Shown: positions 1 through 7,592 of the stretch, one piece after another
How positions within the stretch are numbered: position 1 is the stretch's first letter
Layout: each line of letters opens with the position of its first letter
NCBI GenBank assembly: GCA_002390825.1
Contig: DGQR01000058.1
Coordinates: 1-15,554, forward strand
Length of the DNA: 15,554 nucleotides
Direction: 5' to 3'
Source of the DNA: Rhodoferax sp. UBA4409
GTDB lineage: Bacteria > Pseudomonadota > Gammaproteobacteria > Burkholderiales > Burkholderiaceae_C
Program-made: the position numbers and the translations under genes
The notes under the pieces: generated by a model
The model's database searches: none
What the model saw: only the letters and a program-made list of their open reading frames with translations
Told to the model about the DNA's origin: nothing

Positions 1-1
1 C

Positions 2-175
2 GACGTCCATGCACCGGCAGTTGTAAAAAAACATGGATGGGACTTATTTGAAGGCGGCCTGTATGTAGCCGGGGGCTTGGTAAGTGACACTGAAACACGC
101 AATCAAGCCCCAGCGCTTCCAAACTTAGAAGCCGCTACCAAGTGGTTGACATCCACAGCTTTTGAAACTCACTGA
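2..175 (+). CDS. C-terminal end of an unrecognised protein (partial)
   Basis: The reading frame is open from the window edge and stops at TGA 173-175, giving 57 visible residues. They contain a glycine-rich stretch (EGGLYVAGGLV) and end in a short helical-looking tail (NLEAATKWL). I do not recognise the family and no catalytic motif can be named. Only 17 bases separate its stop from the SIMPL gene, and codon and base use match that gene, so the two are probably co-transcribed. The start and most of the protein lie outside the window. Confidence 0.6.
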   Translation, partial: DVHAPAVVKKHGWDLFEGGLYVAGGLVSDTETRNQAPALPNLEAATKWLTSTAFETH

Positions 176-192
176 AACCAACTGGAAAACAT

Positions 193-837
193 ATGCAACA
201 AACAGCAGAAATTAACATCACAGGTCGCGGTACGGTCACGTCGTTTCCCGATGGAATACAAATTGATTTGTCTGCTATTTCCGAGAACGTCGATTACACA
301 GAGTGCTTATCTGTTCTGAATGTGCGCGTCAAAAACATTATTGACGGTGTAGCGCGTGCGGGCACTGAGGAATCCGTTTTCACAAAGTCTTATGCCATCA
401 CGGAATTATGGAGCGACCAATATGACAGTCAAAAACGCAAATTCCAAGGGTACAGAGCGAGTCAAAAACTGATTGTCACCATTCCGTTGAACACACAACT
501 CTTAGGCTCAATCGTTCAAGAATTAGCCAAGAGCGATAGCAATGCAGACATGGAAATATCATTCGTTATTCGTAACATGGAGCCTTTAAAGCGTGAGGCT
601 CGAATTGCTGCAGCCGCCAAAGCAAAAGAATCTGCCACTGACTTTGCCGAAGCAACAGGATTACAACTTTCATCAGTGAAAACCATAACCTATACAGGAG
701 GGAAAAATGCATCGAACGCCTCGCTGCATATTGACTCACTATCACAGTATTCGGTTAGTAGTTTTGATGCAGTTGTACCAGATGAAATCAGTCATGATGA
801 AACTGTAAATATAGTGTGGTTAGCCATTTCAAAATAG
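193..837 (+). CDS. SIMPL (DUF541) domain protein, apparently cytoplasmic
   Basis: A 214-residue protein made almost entirely of one SIMPL/DUF541 domain. The family opening is seen at residues 6-30 (I-N-I-T-G-R-G followed by F-P-D-G and an alternating hydrophobic strand). The typical long helix is at about 134-158 (REARIAAAAKAKESATDFAEATGL), followed by a strand beginning S-V-K-T-I. Known family members (YggE-like, Omp26-like) are mostly exported or lipidated; their biochemical role is poorly defined. This one starts directly in the fold with no signal peptide, lipobox or membrane segment, so a cytoplasmic location is inferred. The ATG at 193 is preceded by only a weak ribosome-binding sequence (TGGAAAAC). 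It is AT-rich compared with the right side of the window and sits tightly between two other + strand genes. Confidence 0.8.
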   Translation: MQQTAEINITGRGTVTSFPDGIQIDLSAISENVDYTECLSVLNVRVKNIIDGVARAGTEESVFTKSYAITELWSDQYDSQKRKFQGYRASQKLIVTIPLNTQLLGSIVQELAKSDSNADMEISFVIRNMEPLKREARIAAAAKAKESATDFAEATGLQLSSVKTITYTGGKNASNASLHIDSLSQYSVSSFDAVVPDEISHDETVNIVWLAISK

Positions 838-858
838 AAAATATTGCAAATATATCTC

Positions 859-1602
859 ATGGCAATCTTAATTGAATCAAAATCCATAATCATCAAACTA
901 GATGCATTGGTTAAATTTTTTGACTACAGCTTACTCAAGCTAATGGATTCACCACTGGCGCCAAACTGGCATGATGGAAAAATCGCTTGCTACAATTTTA
1001 ATAACCCCCTGCAAACATGCGGAGTCATTAATAAATTAAAGCAGGTCGGATTAAAAAATCATTTTATCTCCAATGAAAGTAATGCTTGGTTGGAGATCAA
1101 TCCAGAAATTTGGCCTAAGAATACTGCTCAATTAAGAGGAGACATCAATGGAACTCTAATTGGGCCGCACAACTTTTCACTTTATCAAGCAGGGAGCTTA
1201 AAAGCCTTGCGAATGAGAGCCACGATACTGGCGAACAACGAAGATGGTCACACGCTTCTGGTTCGCGATAAAAATACAAAGCTATTCTCCTTACCTGGCG
1301 GGGGGCTAAATAAATGTGAACCGGTACTAGCGGCAGCTGCACGCGAAATATATGAAGAGCTTGGAATAGTCATGTCTAGCATACTTCGTCGCATCGATTT
1401 GGACTTTTCATCCAGTCACAATCGTCATCTTGTAGCAGAGACATTTTTGACAAAATCCGCAGAAATAATAAAAAACACGAAAGAAATATCAGAATACATC
1501 TGGTGGGATAAAGTCGATCCCGTTATGCGTCAATCACATGTAGACAGAATTATCAAAAGCCAGTACGCAATCACACGAAATCGGCAGAGTGCTGATTTTT
1601 GA
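859..1602 (+). CDS. Nudix hydrolase with an N-terminal extension
   Basis: The C-terminal half carries a perfect Nudix box (G-x5-E-x7-R-E-U-x-E-E-x-G-U) between GGGLNKCEP and REIYEELGI, at about residues 148-170 counted from the ATG at 859. The R-E and E-E residues that coordinate the metal are all present, so hydrolysis of a nucleoside diphosphate-linked substrate is likely; the substrate cannot be told. The domain covers roughly residues 115-235. The first ~110 residues are not part of the Nudix fold and match no family I know. An in-frame TTG at 844 could also be the start. Neither start has a clear Shine-Dalgarno sequence; ATG 859 was preferred. The gene begins only 6-21 bases after the SIMPL stop, so it is probably translated from the same mRNA. 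It is the most AT-rich gene in the window. Confidence 0.85.
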   Translation: MAILIESKSIIIKLDALVKFFDYSLLKLMDSPLAPNWHDGKIACYNFNNPLQTCGVINKLKQVGLKNHFISNESNAWLEINPEIWPKNTAQLRGDINGTLIGPHNFSLYQAGSLKALRMRATILANNEDGHTLLVRDKNTKLFSLPGGGLNKCEPVLAAAAREIYEELGIVMSSILRRIDLDFSSSHNRHLVAETFLTKSAEIIKNTKEISEYIWWDKVDPVMRQSHVDRIIKSQYAITRNRQSADF

Positions 1603-1804
1603 TTGCAAACATAAATACGTCTTTTGAAATATTTGACTCTGCCGACTCCTCAATCCAAAACGTTATTAATATCGACTGAATCGACATAGAATAACTTTCA
1701 GAGAAAAATGCGCTTTTAGTAGCTTCCTTTGAATGTGAATTAGTCGGAAACGATTTAACTAAAATCACATCTAGTCATCATGCAATCATTAATGGGCATT
1801 TTTA
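1603..1804. other. AT-rich gap with a possible decayed gene remnant
   Basis: This 202-base gap has no intact gene that I can support. In the + frame that ends at TAA 1803-1805, translation reads like protein on both sides of two stops (TGA 1677-1679, TAA 1692-1694), for example ALLVASFECELVG. It has no in-frame ATG, GTG or TTG start after the second stop. The TAA overlaps the ATG of the helicase (TAATG). This may be the end of a gene that decayed by mutation, or chance. I see no convincing promoter or terminator here, although the helicase must be transcribed from here or from the upstream genes. Confidence 0.3.
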
Positions 1805-4800
1805 ATGAATAACCCAACTAATCTGCTGGTCAACTTGTTGGACTACGTTGTAGAACAGTCTAAAGACATTGATCCCAACGTTTTCAAACTCACTGGCAGC
1901 AAAGAATTTGTCCAGTACAAGCCAAACCTGCAGGGCCTGCCAGGTGTGGACTTCGACAAGAAGGTCGAAGGTGACCACATCTGGATGCGGGTAGAGCGAT
2001 TGGCGGAGATTCCGCCGCCACAAATCCAACAGAAAGAAATTCAGCGGTTCTTCACAATTTCAACCAATCCCAGTGGACCAGAGCCCACCATCAACGAGAC
2101 GGTGCTGAGCCATAGCATTGCGACTGACTCGGGAAAGCTGACAAAGCCAGAAGCGGAACGCTTGGCCACTGAACGCCGCAAATTGGTCGCCGAAACGTTG
2201 TCTCAGTACAAGCCCCTTTGGAAAGCATGGACGGAAGGGGAAGCGCCTAGGCGAGTCACCATTGGTCTATATGGGGAGCTGTTTTCCCTCAAGCACCAGA
2301 TGGAAGCCGAAGAGACGGCCAAGCCCCATGAGTTGGTCTGGGGCATGGGGCTTACATCCTGGAAGATTGCAGTCGAAGGGCGGACAGGCCCGAGTACTGT
2401 CGATTACCAGTACCCGCTCATTACTCAAGCTATGGAACTATCCATCGAAGACCACACGATGGCGATTACCCTTAGCCCAAGGGCGATAGACCCTCGACTC
2501 GAGTTTGATGCGTTTTCGGCTTGTCACGTGCTGAGCGCTCCGGAAGTCGAAAGAGCCTGCAAGGACGCGCTTACTAAGGACCCAGACAAGCAAATCACGC
2601 CATTCGACATTGCTAGTTTTGAGCACCTGCTCCGTCTGACAGCTGGCAATCTGCACAAGCGGGGGCAATTTCTTTCTGGGCAAGAGCGGCCTATTCCGGC
2701 GACTGAGGACTTGATCGTCACGGATGCCTGGGTAATTTTGTCCCGACCACGTTCCAACAACTACCTGCTAGAAGACATTGAGCGGTTAAAAAGAAACATC
2801 ACGGGTGGGGCCGCTATTCCGGCTGGATGCCTGTCGCTTGTGACACCGCCCCTCGACCAGGCAATCAACTTTGCGCCAATAGCATTTCGAGGCTTGTCTG
2901 GCACTGGAAGCACAGGCAATGGTGGTGCTGCACCGCAAGAACTGTATTTCCCCCTTCCGTACAACCACGAACAAGTCACCATCGTCGAGCAGTTGGAGCG
3001 CTCTGACGGAATCACGGTCCAAGGCCCTCCTGGCACAGGTAAGACCCACACCATCGCCAACATTGTTTGCCACTATCTGGCAACCGGCCGAAAGGTGCTT
3101 GTCACTTCAAAGGGTGAGCAGGCGCTGGAAGTGCTGCAATCAAAGATTCCAGCTGAAGTACGCCCTTTGACCGTAGCGCTTATTTCCGGCGACCGGGAAG
3201 GGATGCGCCAGTTTCAGTCGGCGATTGAGACAATCATCCACAACGTCGCGCAGCTGAACCCAGAGGTGTCGCGCACGGAAATCGTTCGCCTGTTGAGCGC
3301 TATCGACCGAGCCCATTCCGAACTGGCCACCATTGACAAGCGAGTGAATGACATCGCAATGTCCCAACTGTCCGATGTTGAGGTGGACGGCGTGACCATG
3401 CGCGCTCAGAAGATGGCAGAGCTGGTGATACACGGCAATTCACTCCATGCGTGGTTTGATGACGCTCTCTCTCTGAGCGCGGAGCATGCGCCGCCAGTAA
3501 CAGCTTCTGAGGTTGCACAGGCACGGGAAGCACGACGACGCTTAGGGCCAGATTTGCCTTACGTGAGTGCCAAGGTTCCTTCTAGCAGCGCGCTGTTGCC
3601 AGCCGCTGAAATCGAGACGCTCCACAACGTTCTTGTTAGCATTCGCGATATTGAAGAAGCCGAAGCTAAAGGCGGTCTGCTTTCATTGCGGGCAACGACC
3701 CCGGAAGTGCTGGCGGACGCCCGTAAGTTGTTGACGGCAGTCGAAGCCGCGGCGGCCCTTGCCAAGGAACTCGAACAAACAAGTGAGCTTTGGACATTCG
3801 AGTTGCGCAAAAAATGCCGGCAAAGCGATTTCGTTAGTGAGCGTAACGCTCTGGAAGCCCTTTTCGACGAAATTGAGGTCTTGATAAAGGCCCGTGCGGA
3901 CTTTCTCATCCGGCCAGTCGAAGTTGCTGAGGCTGCCATTGGCGTCCCCAAGTTCAGAGAGGCGCTGTCTCGTGCAAGTGAGACCGGCAAGCCTTTTGGG
4001 TTGATGTCGTTTGGTGCAGGAGACATTAAGGCCCTGGTCCAAGAGGTCAAGGTTGCTGGACTGGCGCCTGCGAATACTGGGGACTGGCAGCATGTACTGG
4101 ACTACGCCAAGCTGCATGACAGGGTCCTTTCCTTCAGCACCCGGTGGAACCAGTTTGCCGATTTGTTGTCAATTCCAAAGGTGAGCGGTGGCGTTCAGGC
4201 ACTTCGCGGTATTGAGCTCACGACGGTGGCCGCCCGCAAAGCGCATTTGCTAGCCACCAACCATGACGCACATCTCCCTTTATTGGCAGAGTGTGTATTT
4301 ACCAAGGTGCCAACAACGCAGCTACATGGAACTTCGGCTGAAATCCTGAAGGTAAGAGAGCACTTGCGGGCGCACTTGACGCGCGCGAACTTGGCCAGAG
4401 CAGCGACGCAGCTAGCCACCTTACAGGAAAAATTGGCCGGCACATCCGGTAAGGTCTCAGATGAGCTTCGGAGCTTTGCTGAACAGACCCTTGGCAACAA
4501 GCAGCTCCCCGCAGAGCGGGTGGTGGCTCGCTATGCGGAACTGCTCAGCGAGGTGCGCCGAATTGAGGCCCTTGTGCCCGACATCCAGACCGTCATCAAG
4601 TTGTCGGGGGCTTTTGAGGTCGCAGGCGCTGAAAAATTGGCTGTGCGAGTAACCCATTCCCCAATCGGTTCTTCAGGCGAAGACTCCGTTTTGCCAATCA
4701 ATTGGCGTGAAGCTTGGAACTGGGCTCGGGTCAAGTCGCACCTGGACAAGATTGAAGCTCGGGAGGAGTTGCTTGCGCTGGCAATCCGCCGCCGGGACCT

Positions 4801-6688
4801 CGAGGCTGGTCTTGCCAAGCTTTACGAAAGCATGGTGTCGAAGTCCGCTTGGCTAATGACAAAGACGGGGGCTTCGCCCAAAGTTCTGTCCGCGCTGGAG
4901 GCCTACAAGACCGCGATCCAGCGCATTGGCAAGGGTACCGGGCCGAATGCCTCGATGTATCGGCGCAATGCACAGCGCGCCATGGAGGACGCCCAAGGTG
5001 CCGTTCCGTGCTGGATCATGAGTCAAAACAAAGTGTCTGAAACCCTGCCTGCGATATTGGGCAGCTTTGATTTGGTTGTGGTGGATGAAGCCAGTCAGTC
5101 CGACCTGTGGGCGTTGCCTGCGGTGTTGCGCGGTAAGAAAATTTTGGTGGTTGGTGATGACAAGCAGGTTTCTCCTGACGGAAGCTTTATTGCCGCCACC
5201 CACGTTCAGTCCCTCAAAGAGCGATTCTTGACGGACCAGCCGCACAAAGACGTACTCACACCAGGAATGTCGCTTTACGACATTGCATCCACAGTTTTTG
5301 CCGCCCAAAAGGTCATGCTGCGGGAGCACTTCCGCTGCGTTCCAGCAATCATTGCGTACAGCAATCGGTTCTATGACGGTTTCATGCAGCCGCTGCGGAT
5401 TCCCAAGGAATCTGAGCGCATAGACCCTCCGCTCGTAGACATCTACGTACCGTCTGGCTATCGCGACAAAAAAGACATCAATCGGCCAGAGGCGGAGGCC
5501 ATAGCGGATGAAATCACGGCCATTCTTCAGAACAATCAATTTGCCAACAGAACTCTGGGCGTTGTGTCGCTCTTGGGGCCTGACCAGGCCAAATATATTG
5601 ACACGCTGGTCCGCTCTCGCTGCGATGCCGCCGAGCTAATGCGGCGTAAGTTCGAATGTGGTGACGCTCGGGTTTTTCAGGGTAGCGAACGAGACATCAT
5701 GTTCCTGTCAATGGTCGTGGACCCAAAGAATGCCAAGGCGATTTCGGGCAATTCTGCGGAGCAGCGTTTTAACGTGGCCGGCAGCCGGGCACGTGACCGC
5801 ATGTACCTGGTTCGGTCTGTGAAATTGACTGACCTGTCTCACTTGGACGTGAGAGCAGGATTGCTGGAGCATTTCAGTAGCCCATCAGAAGGCACTTACG
5901 AGGAAAACAAGAACCTAATTGAACTTTGCGAGTCTGAGTTTGAGAAGCAGGTCTACTCCGCGCTGATTAACAAGGGCTACCGGGTCATCCCTCAAGTGAA
6001 GGCAGGCTCATTCCGTATTGACATGGTGGTCGAAGGCGAGCGGGATGCCAGGCTTGCCATTGAGTGCGATGGCGACGAGTTCCACGGTCCTGACAGATGG
6101 GCTGCCGATATGGGCCGTCAACGGGTGCTTGAACGGGCAGGCTGGACGTTCTGGCGGTGCTTCGCGTCCACGTGGTCGATGCACCGGGATGAGGTGTTGG
6201 AGGAACTGCTTCAACGATTGACCGCCATGGGTATTGAGCCCTTGGGGACCCTGGAGAAAATACCGTCATTGGTGGAGCAGCGAACTTGGATTCCACGCGC
6301 ACAAGTTGACGCGAATTCGGGACAACAAGTCGATGATGTTGGTATAGAAATCGAGACTGCAATTGCTACTGCACAGGCAGCAACGCAGGTTTTGTTTGCC
6401 GCCGAGTCACCGCAACTTGTCAATCCTGATACTTCACAAAATTCGATAACCCCAACGGTAACCGGTAAGGGAATTAGGCGAGTTGACGGCACTTACGACG
6501 TTGGAGCGTTGGAACGGTATGTGGAAACATATGACCTTGTCGTAGACGACCGCAGAACATCAGGAGGTGGTCTGTGGGTATTTAACCCCGATGGCGTGCC
6601 ATTTGGAAAATTAACTTTATGTGTAAAAACTTTATTGGGAATAGGTTTTGTCTGGGCGGAAAAGAAGCAAGGTTGGTACGCCAAATAA
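1805..6688 (+). CDS. SF1 helicase fused to a Vsr-like PD-(D/E)XK nuclease; candidate defence protein
   Basis: A 1627-residue protein. Residues 1-400 form an N-terminal region like that of COG1112 helicases (ELVWGMGLTSW at about 177-187). The SF1 core follows: Walker A GPPGTGKT 407-414; Walker B DEASQ 1094-1098 (Upf1/Dna2-type signature); GDDKQ 1117-1121; REHFR 1173-1177; VFQGSERD 1290-1297; NVAGSRARDR 1323-1332. Some 680 mostly helical, charged residues lie between Walker A and B. A nuclease of the Vsr/DUF559 type spans about 1370-1480: E1376, D1406 in RIDMVV, and E1420-C-D1422. A last module at about 1560-1627 holds DDRRTSGGGLWVF (1581-1593) and ends GWYAK. Translocation on nucleic acid coupled to cleavage is inferred. 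It resembles the helicase-Vsr defence gene Hhe, but I do not see a clear DUF4011 domain. The ATG at 1805 has no strong ribosome-binding site. GC content is between the AT-rich left and GC-rich right neighbours. Confidence 0.88.
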   Translation: MNNPTNLLVNLLDYVVEQSKDIDPNVFKLTGSKEFVQYKPNLQGLPGVDFDKKVEGDHIWMRVERLAEIPPPQIQQKEIQRFFTISTNPSGPEPTINETVLSHSIATDSGKLTKPEAERLATERRKLVAETLSQYKPLWKAWTEGEAPRRVTIGLYGELFSLKHQMEAEETAKPHELVWGMGLTSWKIAVEGRTGPSTVDYQYPLITQAMELSIEDHTMAITLSPRAIDPRLEFDAFSACHVLSAPEVERACKDALTKDPDKQITPFDIASFEHLLRLTAGNLHKRGQFLSGQERPIPATEDLIVTDAWVILSRPRSNNYLLEDIERLKRNITGGAAIPAGCLSLVTPPLDQAINFAPIAFRGLSGTGSTGNGGAAPQELYFPLPYNHEQVTIVEQLERSDGITVQGPPGTGKTHTIANIVCHYLATGRKVLVTSKGEQALEVLQSKIPAEVRPLTVALISGDREGMRQFQSAIETIIHNVAQLNPEVSRTEIVRLLSAIDRAHSELATIDKRVNDIAMSQLSDVEVDGVTMRAQKMAELVIHGNSLHAWFDDALSLSAEHAPPVTASEVAQAREARRRLGPDLPYVSAKVPSSSALLPAAEIETLHNVLVSIRDIEEAEAKGGLLSLRATTPEVLADARKLLTAVEAAAALAKELEQTSELWTFELRKKCRQSDFVSERNALEALFDEIEVLIKARADFLIRPVEVAEAAIGVPKFREALSRASETGKPFGLMSFGAGDIKALVQEVKVAGLAPANTGDWQHVLDYAKLHDRVLSFSTRWNQFADLLSIPKVSGGVQALRGIELTTVAARKAHLLATNHDAHLPLLAECVFTKVPTTQLHGTSAEILKVREHLRAHLTRANLARAATQLATLQEKLAGTSGKVSDELRSFAEQTLGNKQLPAERVVARYAELLSEVRRIEALVPDIQTVIKLSGAFEVAGAEKLAVRVTHSPIGSSGEDSVLPINWREAWNWARVKSHLDKIEAREELLALAIRRRDLEAGLAKLYESMVSKSAWLMTKTGASPKVLSALEAYKTAIQRIGKGTGPNASMYRRNAQRAMEDAQGAVPCWIMSQNKVSETLPAILGSFDLVVVDEASQSDLWALPAVLRGKKILVVGDDKQVSPDGSFIAATHVQSLKERFLTDQPHKDVLTPGMSLYDIASTVFAAQKVMLREHFRCVPAIIAYSNRFYDGFMQPLRIPKESERIDPPLVDIYVPSGYRDKKDINRPEAEAIADEITAILQNNQFANRTLGVVSLLGPDQAKYIDTLVRSRCDAAELMRRKFECGDARVFQGSERDIMFLSMVVDPKNAKAISGNSAEQRFNVAGSRARDRMYLVRSVKLTDLSHLDVRAGLLEHFSSPSEGTYEENKNLIELCESEFEKQVYSALINKGYRVIPQVKAGSFRIDMVVEGERDARLAIECDGDEFHGPDRWAADMGRQRVLERAGWTFWRCFASTWSMHRDEVLEELLQRLTAMGIEPLGTLEKIPSLVEQRTWIPRAQVDANSGQQVDDVGIEIETAIATAQAATQVLFAAESPQLVNPDTSQNSITPTVTGKGIRRVDGTYDVGALERYVETYDLVVDDRRTSGGGLWVFNPDGVPFGKLTLCVKTLLGIGFVWAEKKQGWYAK

Positions 6689-6865
6689 GTGCTTAGCCTA
6701 AAAGCCCACCTTGCTTGTGTGCCAGCAGTGCGACGCAAAACGCCCGGAAGTAGAAGCCTTTTGGTCCAGGCTCCGCGGTGAAGCTACTGTTACCTGAGGG
6801 CGCTACTTGCTATGAAAACAGGAGCTGCTTGCGCATATTCCACGAGCGCTAGCAATCGATTTGTC
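6689..6865. other. Gap between the helicase and the converging regulator gene
   Basis: The helicase (+) and the tetR-type gene (-) converge on these 177 bases. The first ~115 bases show nothing I can name. The last ~60 contain a Comamonadaceae-type repeat, listed separately, whose dyad may end transcription from either side. This is also the place where base composition shifts from the accessory region to the GC-rich region. No tRNA, integrase or direct-repeat attachment site was found. Confidence 0.5.
6806..6865. repeat. Interspersed Comamonadaceae-type repeat with imperfect dyad
   Basis: The unit beginning CTTGCTATGAAAACAGGAGC and running through GCTTGCGC (6827-6834) to GCGCTAGC (6846-6853) looks like a short repeat I recall from intergenic regions of many Comamonadaceae genomes. 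The two 8-mers form an inverted repeat with one mismatch and an 11-base loop, so the RNA could fold as a hairpin. It lies directly after the stop codon of the regulator gene. Its function is unknown. The family assignment rests on memory; only one copy occurs in the window. Confidence 0.6.
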
Positions 6866-7492
6866 TTATAAACCGCAGCCCCGCAAGATAAACGACACCA
6901 GATGCTGGGTCGCGCGCTCAAAGTCTTTCTCACCCAGCGCCTCCTGGTCCATCACCGCGCAGACCTGCACATCAAAGTCGGCATAGGTCTGGGTGGCGGC
7001 CCAGATGGTGAAGAAAAGGTGCATGCCGTCCACCGGGGCGATGCGCCCGGCGTCCACCCATGCTTGCACTACCGCGGCTTTTTCCAGGGTGAGTTGGCGC
7101 AGGTCGGTAGCCAGCAGCTCTTTGACCACGGGCGCGCCGTGCAACAGTTCATTGGCCCACACTTTGGAGCCATCAGGCCGTTGTGCGGAGAGCTCCATCT
7201 TGGCGCGTATGTATTGCTCCAGCGCGGTGCGCGGGTCGGCATCGACGGTGATGCCATGGGTGGGCACCAGCCAGTCGCTCAAAATTTGAGCCAGTACGGC
7301 GCGGTACAGCACTTCTTTGCTGCCGAAGTAGTAGTGCAGGTTGGCCTTGGGCAGGCCACTGGCCTCGGCAATCGCGGCCATGGTGGCGCCACCAAAACCG
7401 GCGCGGGCGAACACTTTTTCGGCGGCAGACAAAATAAGGGCCTCATTCGCCCGGCGAATGAGGCCCTTGGGAGCTTCGGCAACGTGGTTCAT
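6866..7492 (-). CDS. rutR-like: TetR/AcrR-family regulator, RutR-like
   Basis: A 208-residue protein. The N-terminal TetR helix-turn-helix is at about residues 36-56 (TMAAIAEASGLPKANLHYYFGSKE). The ligand-binding half aligns by eye with RutR of E. coli (YcdC-type C-terminal domain): LAQILSDWLVP, EYIRAK-like segment, WANELLHGAPV, APVDGMHLFFTIWAATQTYADF. RutR binds uracil or thymine and controls pyrimidine use, so this protein probably senses a pyrimidine. It follows the binding-protein gene of the transport operon on the same strand, separated from it by a repeat, so it may be read through from that operon or have its own promoter. The ATG at 7492 has a weak ribosome-binding sequence (GGCGA). 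A perfect 33-bp palindrome covers codons 9-19. A RutR-type operator is found upstream of the transporter genes. Confidence 0.85.
   Translation of the reverse strand: MNHVAEAPKGLIRRANEALILSAAEKVFARAGFGGATMAAIAEASGLPKANLHYYFGSKEVLYRAVLAQILSDWLVPTHGITVDADPRTALEQYIRAKMELSAQRPDGSKVWANELLHGAPVVKELLATDLRQLTLEKAAVVQAWVDAGRIAPVDGMHLFFTIWAATQTYADFDVQVCAVMDQEALGEKDFERATQHLVSFILRGCGL
7436..7468. repeat. Perfect 33-bp palindrome inside the regulator gene
   Basis: The 16-base arm AAGGGCCTCATTCGCC (7436-7451) is followed by one central C (7452) and the exact reverse complement (7453-7468). It covers codons 9-19 of the RutR-like gene (residues KGLIRRANEAL). Read on the - strand, the hairpin is followed by ATTTTGTC, a weak T-rich tail that recalls an intrinsic terminator or attenuator. 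It could instead be a binding site for the TetR dimer. It does not match the RutR operator consensus. Confidence 0.9.
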
Positions 7493-7508
7493 GTCGCCGA
7501 ACTATAAA

Positions 7509-7583
7509 CGCCCCCACGCTCCGCCGCTGCGCGGGTCGCTGCCCCCCGAGGGGGCGCGTTACGCCTTGGGGCGGCCCGGCGGC
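7509..7583. repeat. Copy A of a GC-rich Comamonadaceae repeat
   Basis: About 75 bases starting CGCCCCCACGCTCCGCCGCT and ending GGGGCGGCCCGGCGG. It contains a hairpin, GCCCCC-CGA-GGGGGC (7541-7555). A nearly identical copy in opposite orientation lies at 10434-10506. This copy sits between the stop of the binding-protein gene and the start of the regulator gene, where it could act as a terminator, processing or stability element. It seems to be a family-wide interspersed element; that is from memory. Confidence 0.8.
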
Positions 7584-7592
7584 GAAACGTCA

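Noticed and set aside
146..151. TTGACA as a -35 box for the SIMPL gene
   Set aside because: No acceptable -10 box at 16-18 bases, and the site lies in the coding end of the upstream gene, so co-transcription is more likely.
1571..1768. 65-codon open frame on the - strand in the AT-rich gap
   Set aside because: Starts with GTG without a ribosome-binding site, overlaps the 3' end of the Nudix gene and has no similarity that I recognise.
4853..5539. 228-codon open frame on the - strand
   Set aside because: Antisense to the conserved helicase motifs; the helicase frame explains the sequence.
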